A stretch of 64,000 bases of DNA, taken from Candidatus Thorarchaeota archaeon (GTDB taxonomy: Archaea; Asgardarchaeota; Thorarchaeia; Thorarchaeales; Thorarchaeaceae). A program made the position numbers and the translations under genes. The DNA is taken from positions 95,515 through 159,514 of the forward strand of contig SHMX01000005.1 in the NCBI GenBank assembly GCA_008080745.1, in the 5' to 3' direction. Below the pieces are notes generated by a model. The model was given only the letters and a program-made list of their open reading frames with translations. It was not told the DNA's origin and searched no databases. Below are positions 63,713 to 64,000 of this stretch, one piece after another (position 1 is the first letter of the stretch; each line of letters starts with the position of its first letter).

Positions 63713-64000
63713 ATGTTTGATATGCTTCATATCTATCTTATTGTAGGTCTAGCCCTCTATATGCTAGGGATATACGCTCTTGCTAGTGCCAGAAACATGA
63801 TTAAACTCGTTTTAGGAATCGAGATTCTTGTGGCAGCGGCTAACTTGAACTTCCTAGCTCTGGCAGGTTTCACGACCAGTCCTAGTGTACTTGGTCCCAT
63901 TGATCCCATGGCACAGACCTTTGTGATTCTCTCAATCTGTGTAGGCGGTGCCATTGCCGCTGTGGCAATGAGTCTGATTGTAAATGCCTACTATCATTAT
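63713..64000 (+). CDS. MrpC/NuoK-like subunit of a cation/proton antiporter or membrane hydrogenase (cut by the right edge)
   Basis: Ninety-six codons are open from ATG 63713 to the end. The protein has three spans (about 6-23, 31-50 and 69-92). GIEILVAAANLNFLAL matches the GIELMxxAxNL block of NuoK and MrpC. GPIDPMAQTFVILSICVGGA contains the DPxxQ motif that marks MrpC/MnhC/MbhG. GGAGGAATCC precedes it. In Mrp and membrane-bound hydrogenase complexes this subunit lines the ion path. The larger antiporter subunits should follow just outside the window. Confidence 0.78.
   Translation, partial: MFDMLHIYLIVGLALYMLGIYALASARNMIKLVLGIEILVAAANLNFLALAGFTTSPSVLGPIDPMAQTFVILSICVGGAIAAVAMSLIVNAYYHY

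Noticed and set aside
1-64000. CRISPR arrays, tRNA or rRNA genes, transposases and integrase sites
   Set aside because: No regular spaced repeats, cloverleaf-like sequences or recognisable transposase or integrase proteins were found in reading both strands, although short or divergent elements could be missed.

Overview
This window looks archaeal. Many genes have Shine-Dalgarno sites of the GGTGA/GGAGGTGA type, and TTG starts are frequent. The phosphoglycerate mutase is the archaeal ApgM type, and short TATA-like boxes precede several genes. The right edge carries small Mrp/membrane-bound-hydrogenase-type subunits. An anaerobic archaeon, possibly an Asgard lineage such as Thorarchaeia, would fit, but that placement is inference and there is no rRNA or other marker in the window. 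No tRNA, rRNA, CRISPR array or insertion sequence was recognised.

From 1 to about 49.3 kb the window is a cell-surface glycan island with many strand changes. It holds ten GT4-type glycosyltransferases (one cut by the left edge), one GT2 dolichyl-phosphate-sugar-synthase-like enzyme, seven large GT-C-like membrane proteins and three MOP-superfamily flippases. Five extended-SDR nucleotide-sugar epimerases/dehydratases lie in the island and a sixth lies at 62 kb. One nucleotide-sugar dehydrogenase is in the island and a second at 53.6 kb. Sugar-tailoring genes include a DegT/WecE-like aminotransferase beside a WecD-like acetyltransferase, a polysaccharide pyruvyl transferase, and a sugar formyltransferase overlapping a NodB deacetylase. 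Two CapK/PaaK-like adenylate-forming proteins and an alanine dehydrogenase are embedded in the island. Each flippase sits next to a GT-C gene, which suggests separate lipid-linked glycan assembly units. The expected flow is: nucleotide sugars are made by the SDR, dehydrogenase, aminotransferase and acetyltransferase genes; cytoplasmic GT4/GT2 enzymes build lipid-linked glycans; flippases move them across the membrane; GT-C enzymes extend or transfer them outside.

From 49.4 to 53.6 kb there is a central-carbon cluster: pyruvate kinase on the minus strand, divergent from enolase and ApgM, covering the last three steps from 3-phosphoglycerate to pyruvate. From 53.6 to 58 kb more glycan-type genes follow: a WecC-like dehydrogenase, a methyltransferase-like protein, an LmbE/PIG-L deacetylase and a hexapeptide acyltransferase. 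From 58 to 63 kb there is a cysteine-rich iron-sulfur protein, a 1003-residue UPF0182-like membrane protein and another epimerase. The window ends inside an operon of small membrane subunits resembling MbhD/MbhE-type and MrpC/NuoK-type proteins.

Hairpins mark several gene ends (49266-49297, 53597-53613, 58008-58033, 62054-62077). The stretch at about 34-47 kb appears more AT-rich than the 49-64 kb region. Membrane protein topologies and family names here come from reading the sequence by eye; no searches were run.
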